Shown: piece by piece, positions 61,301 to 64,000 of the stretch | Layout of the letters: each line of letters begins with the position of its first letter | Numbering within the stretch: position 1 is the first letter of the stretch | DNA from: Metarhizium brunneum | Lineage: Eukaryota; Ascomycota; Sordariomycetes; Hypocreales; Clavicipitaceae | NCBI RefSeq assembly: GCF_013426205.1 | Contig: NC_089422.1 | Coordinates: 62,001-126,000 of the forward strand | Direction: 5' to 3' | Length of the DNA: 64,000 bases | Notes under the pieces: generated by a model | The model's database searches: none | What the model saw: the letters and a program-made list of their open reading frames with translations, nothing else | Told to the model about the DNA's origin: nothing | Made by a program: the position numbers and the translations under genes

Positions 61301-61737
61301 GAAAGCTCCGCCTTGGTTCAAGGGCGTTGACAGCTCGATCGAACATGTCTGCCTCAAATCGTATGCTGTAAGTCCTGTAGTAAGGTGAATTCCGCATGAC
61401 AGCCCGCCGGTACCAATTGCACACGACATCATGCCGAGAATAGAACCTTGGGGGCTCATGCAAAGCCATGGTGAGAGCAAATTTTGAGCGGTCAACAAAG
61501 ATGCGTCCAACTGTACGATTAGGGATGCTAATGCGATCAAGTTCAGCGACGCTGATTGTGATGGCGTCATGGGCGAATTCTATGCCCGCGGCGGCATCAT
61601 GGCAGCCGCGCTGGGCAAATTTCAGGGTGTCGTCGTTTTTGTCAAGATTTAATTTGCCATATGCTATCTGGCGGGCTGTGCATGTCGCAGGCAGTCGAAT
61701 CGGCACCTGAACGAGACTCTGGTCATTCTCATCAGGT
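58328..61737 (-). CDS. RNA-dependent RNA polymerase (cellular QDE-1/Rdp1 type)
   Basis: Exons 61737-59203, 59142-58807 and 58755/58754-58328. A further upstream exon ends near 61781 (43-nt intron), and the true start is unresolved. At least 1,090 aa. Two-barrel RdRP features: RIQYIDDVKNSAGTRVFSDGVGTIS, the PTCIQIRIAGVKGMLSLDSKLRGKYICIR region, the SKAVTLFGVMDETG and YVTYDVVG strands, TRSPALHPGDIQYVE and the catalytic SGGDLDGDLYSVIWD (DxDGD binding Mg2+). The ADLK/ECIRLAEMHSAAVDYSKSG helix follows. All expected landmarks are intact, so it should be active. It makes dsRNA in quelling or heterochromatic RNAi pathways. The next gene downstream, about 560 bp away on the same strand, is a ZNFX1/Hrr1-like helicase. 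Confidence 0.88.
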
Positions 61738-62077
61738 CTATGGACAGCAAATCAGTCATCATCTTTAGCATCATTCTTACGGGAGCTCATGATTGGCGTC
61801 GTTCCATTTTTGGGGGACGGATTGGCGGCTCGCTGTACCTGCTTTGCTTGTCCATCACCGAGTTGGTGCTTGCTTGATCATCGAGCATACTGAAGACCTC
61901 TTACAGTCGCAGTTGCCCGAGTCAAAGCAGTCAGCGTGTTGGGATTATTACCCCGTCCCGTCTGGAACCAAGTCTGGGAACAATTTGGGAGTTTTTTTGG
62001 GTTGGTTCAAGCGGCCACAAAACCTGGTGTGGAAGATGACTAACGTGGTCGGCCCCACAATTGACACTAAGCCAAGC

Positions 62078-62392
62078 TCAAGCATTTAAAGTCTGGCTGG
62101 CGGCGTATGCTGACATCAATTGATCCTCATATCGCTGGTCTAGTGTGAGTCTGTGCTGAACTAGAAGCTCCATGTCGTTTTCGAAGACGTCTTGAGCTGA
62201 TGGTCTGTTGTCGGGAAGCCATCGAAGGATAGTTTGAACAAGGCTGAGGAGCAGTTCCTTGGCTTTGCCTTGTAGCCGACTCTCACGGCTCTCGAGAGTT
62301 AGCCAGTGGAAGAGAAATCCGTATGCACCACGTTTGCTTGATGCGAAAAGTCCAGACCCAAGAGAGTAAATTGTGAGGTTTGCTGTAGTCAT
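62078..62392 (-). pseudogene. Protein-kinase C-lobe fragment
   Basis: 105-codon frame. Its middle, LLLSLVQTILRWLPDNRPSAQDVFEN, matches the end of a protein-kinase C-lobe (helix H/I with the conserved Arg in NRPSA). The preceding residues do not give the DFG or HRD regions, and no upstream exon completes the kinase. It is probably a relic or an orphan tail exon; a distant split gene is not excluded. Confidence 0.4.
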
Positions 62393-63830
62393 TTCTCATT
62401 CGAGGCTCTGTTTGGGAACTTATTTCGGAACTGCGTAACTGCTCAGCCGAGAGGGTCAAATACCAAGAGTTGATGCATCCTGTGCGGTCCAGCTACTTGA
62501 AAGTCCAGCCTGGACCAGTCGAAGCATTCCTGGGCCAGGATCGATGTCGTAGACGGCTCACTCGTTGTTCGCCTTTGCCGAGTCTTGAGTTGTGTAGATC
62601 TAGAGGATCAGCAAACGGCTATTTCTAAATGACTTCGTTAGCCAGCAACAAAGCATACGGCGGAAAGAAAATTGGCAAGACATGTACCAGACAAGTTCGC
62701 GGCAAAGCCAGATGAGAAAGTGCGGGCGTTGAAGGGCAGCCCTCGAGAGAGGCTTGATCAAAACTGCCGGACACGGAATGAAGCACAGATGCGCGATTCT
62801 GGCCCTGAATCAAGATGGTGTCGCTAATGTTGTCGTGCCAATGAGCGCTGCGTTGATTGACTGTCGCGACGGTGGAAAAGGAATTCGAAACACACATGCA
62901 TCAATTCGTCGTACCGGCTGGCCGATAATCGGACCTGAGCTCTAGCTCTTCTGGCTCAGTCGCTTGAGTGCTACAAGTGGGGCATGGTTGAGGCATCTGC
63001 CCCGTTACAATAGGTCAATTGAAATCTCAAACTCGCACGGTGCTGGTTTCAATAGACATGGAGTCTGGTGTTCCATTCATCAATTTCCTGCCCGCTGCAG
63101 GCGGCCCCCAGAGGAGAAAAAGAAAAAGCCAAAAGAAAAAGAAAAAGAAAAACGTTGCCATTAGGCTTCAGGAAATGATGCTACGTAGCCACTTTAACGA
63201 GGCTGAATTCAAATTTATCCTTTAATTTTGACCCGCCCGGCTCATCGCTTTGCTTACACCCATTGGACCTCACGCAAGTTTACCTTACATATATTATTGA
63301 CGTCACGTATGACACTCGGCATCTCAAAGTTTATCTCTGGCTGACACACTGAGCTCTCCACCCCACAAGCAAGACGCAGACCGGCATGTGGCTGGCTGAA
63401 TGAGCATTTCGGGAGTACGGAGTATACTTTATGTGGCTGGCTGCACCCAACAGTTGAAGTTTGGTGATGCCGAAAGTAGCGACCAGGGCATGTAATGTCT
63501 AGCAAAGCCCCCGGCCCTCTTCTGAACGAAAAAAGCAACTGCTTCTCCTGCCACCGTTTCACATGCGGAATGTGCCTTGCTTTTTCTGGGAGATTTTATC
63601 CAGACCGACTCGTGCGGCCTGTCACCTAGCTCATCATGATGTGGTGCATGGCCAGAAACACTGCGTCATGAGAATTCTTCCTAGAGTTCTTGGACAAGAT
63701 AGTATAAATTGAATGAAAGAGCAGAACACCGCATATCCTTGAAACGAATGCCATTCCCAGCTAATCCAACAAAACTGATCATATCTTCCCACGGACAAAG
63801 GAGTGATGAAAAAAATGAAAATATAGCGGT
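62393..63830. other. Intergenic with purine-rich microsatellite
   Basis: No supported gene in 1.4 kb. A purine tract of repeated AAAAG units lies at about 63,112-63,153. Short frames at 62,625-62,945 and 62,964-63,225 look non-coding. The last about 100 bp is the 3' flank of the peroxidase-like gene. Confidence 0.45.
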
Positions 63831-64000
63831 TTAAAATTGCACGCCCACTGCTGCCACCATATGTTTAACAGCACCAAAGAACTCGATAAGCCCCATGGTC
63901 CACCAGGACCTCTTTTTCCAACCTTCCTCGATGGGTAGTCTCTCATCCTCGAAGATGGCCTTGACGTAACTGACGGGAATCGTCTTTCCATCCCCAAAAC
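63831..64000 (-). CDS. HFE chloroperoxidase-like protein, C-terminal end (cut by right edge)
   Basis: The last about 56 codons are in frame, ending at TAA 63831-63833. The segment VSYVKAIFEDERLPIEEGWKKR matches the conserved C-terminal helix of the fungal heme-haloperoxidase family (Cloroperox), where a SIF-x-E-ERLP-x-E-x-GW motif is characteristic. The heme-ligand Cys-Pro motif lies outside the window, so activity cannot be judged. Members are often secreted oxidases or tailoring enzymes. Confidence 0.68.
   Translation of the reverse strand, partial: FGDGKTIPVSYVKAIFEDERLPIEEGWKKRSWWTMGLIEFFGAVKHMVAAVGVQF

Noticed and set aside
63112..63153. CRISPR-like or regulatory repeat
   Set aside because: It is a simple AAAAG microsatellite; no spaced direct repeats occur anywhere in this eukaryotic window.

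Overview
This is a filamentous ascomycete (Pezizomycotina) nuclear segment. Most genes carry short introns of about 43-90 nt with GT..AG borders and CTAAC/CTGAC-like branch sites. The families present are typically fungal: Zn2Cys6 regulators, a DMATS prenyltransferase, an iterative NRPS, a Mala s 1/TRI14-type secreted propeller, a fungal rhodopsin-domain membrane protein and RNAi-type RdRP. The gene set suggests Hypocreales or a related Sordariomycete, but this is inference and no species call is possible.

Left third (1-28,300) is gene-poor and partly decayed. It holds a broken Zn2Cys6 regulator cut by the window edge, a rhodopsin-domain membrane protein, an APH-fold kinase-like protein, an alpha/beta hydrolase, an SRPK-like protein kinase, a secreted Mala s 1/TRI14-like propeller, a long coiled-coil protein and a frameshifted ABC-C transporter relic. 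These are separated by long stretches with no credible gene.

Middle (28,400-51,732) is a compact biosynthetic cluster with the full enzyme logic of an epidithiodiketopiperazine (ETP; gliotoxin/sirodesmin class). It contains a GliT-like dithiol oxidase, a two-module A-T-C-A-T-C NRPS, a GliI-like PLP C-S lyase, a DMATS-family prenyltransferase (as in sirodesmin, where SirD prenylates tyrosine), a GliC-like P450, a GliG-like glutathione S-transferase, an MFS exporter, a GliK-like gamma-glutamylcyclotransferase, a GliJ-like dipeptidase, a SAM methyltransferase and a GliZ-like Zn2Cys6 regulator. Inferred flow: the NRPS makes a diketopiperazine, the P450 activates the alpha carbons, the GST adds two glutathiones, and GGCT, dipeptidase and C-S lyase trim them to a dithiol. 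The GliT homologue then closes the disulfide and the MFS pump exports the product. The prenyltransferase points to a (probably tyrosine-) prenylated ETP.

Right end (53,500-61,740) carries two large minus-strand genes in tandem: a QDE-1/Rdp1-type RNA-dependent RNA polymerase and, just downstream, an SF1 helicase fused to NFX1-type zinc-finger-like and CbxX-type AAA segments. This arrangement looks like an RNA-silencing locus. A protein-kinase tail fragment and the C-terminus of an HFE chloroperoxidase-like gene close the window. Exon borders were placed by hand from splice motifs and reading frame; most multi-exon models sum to whole codons.
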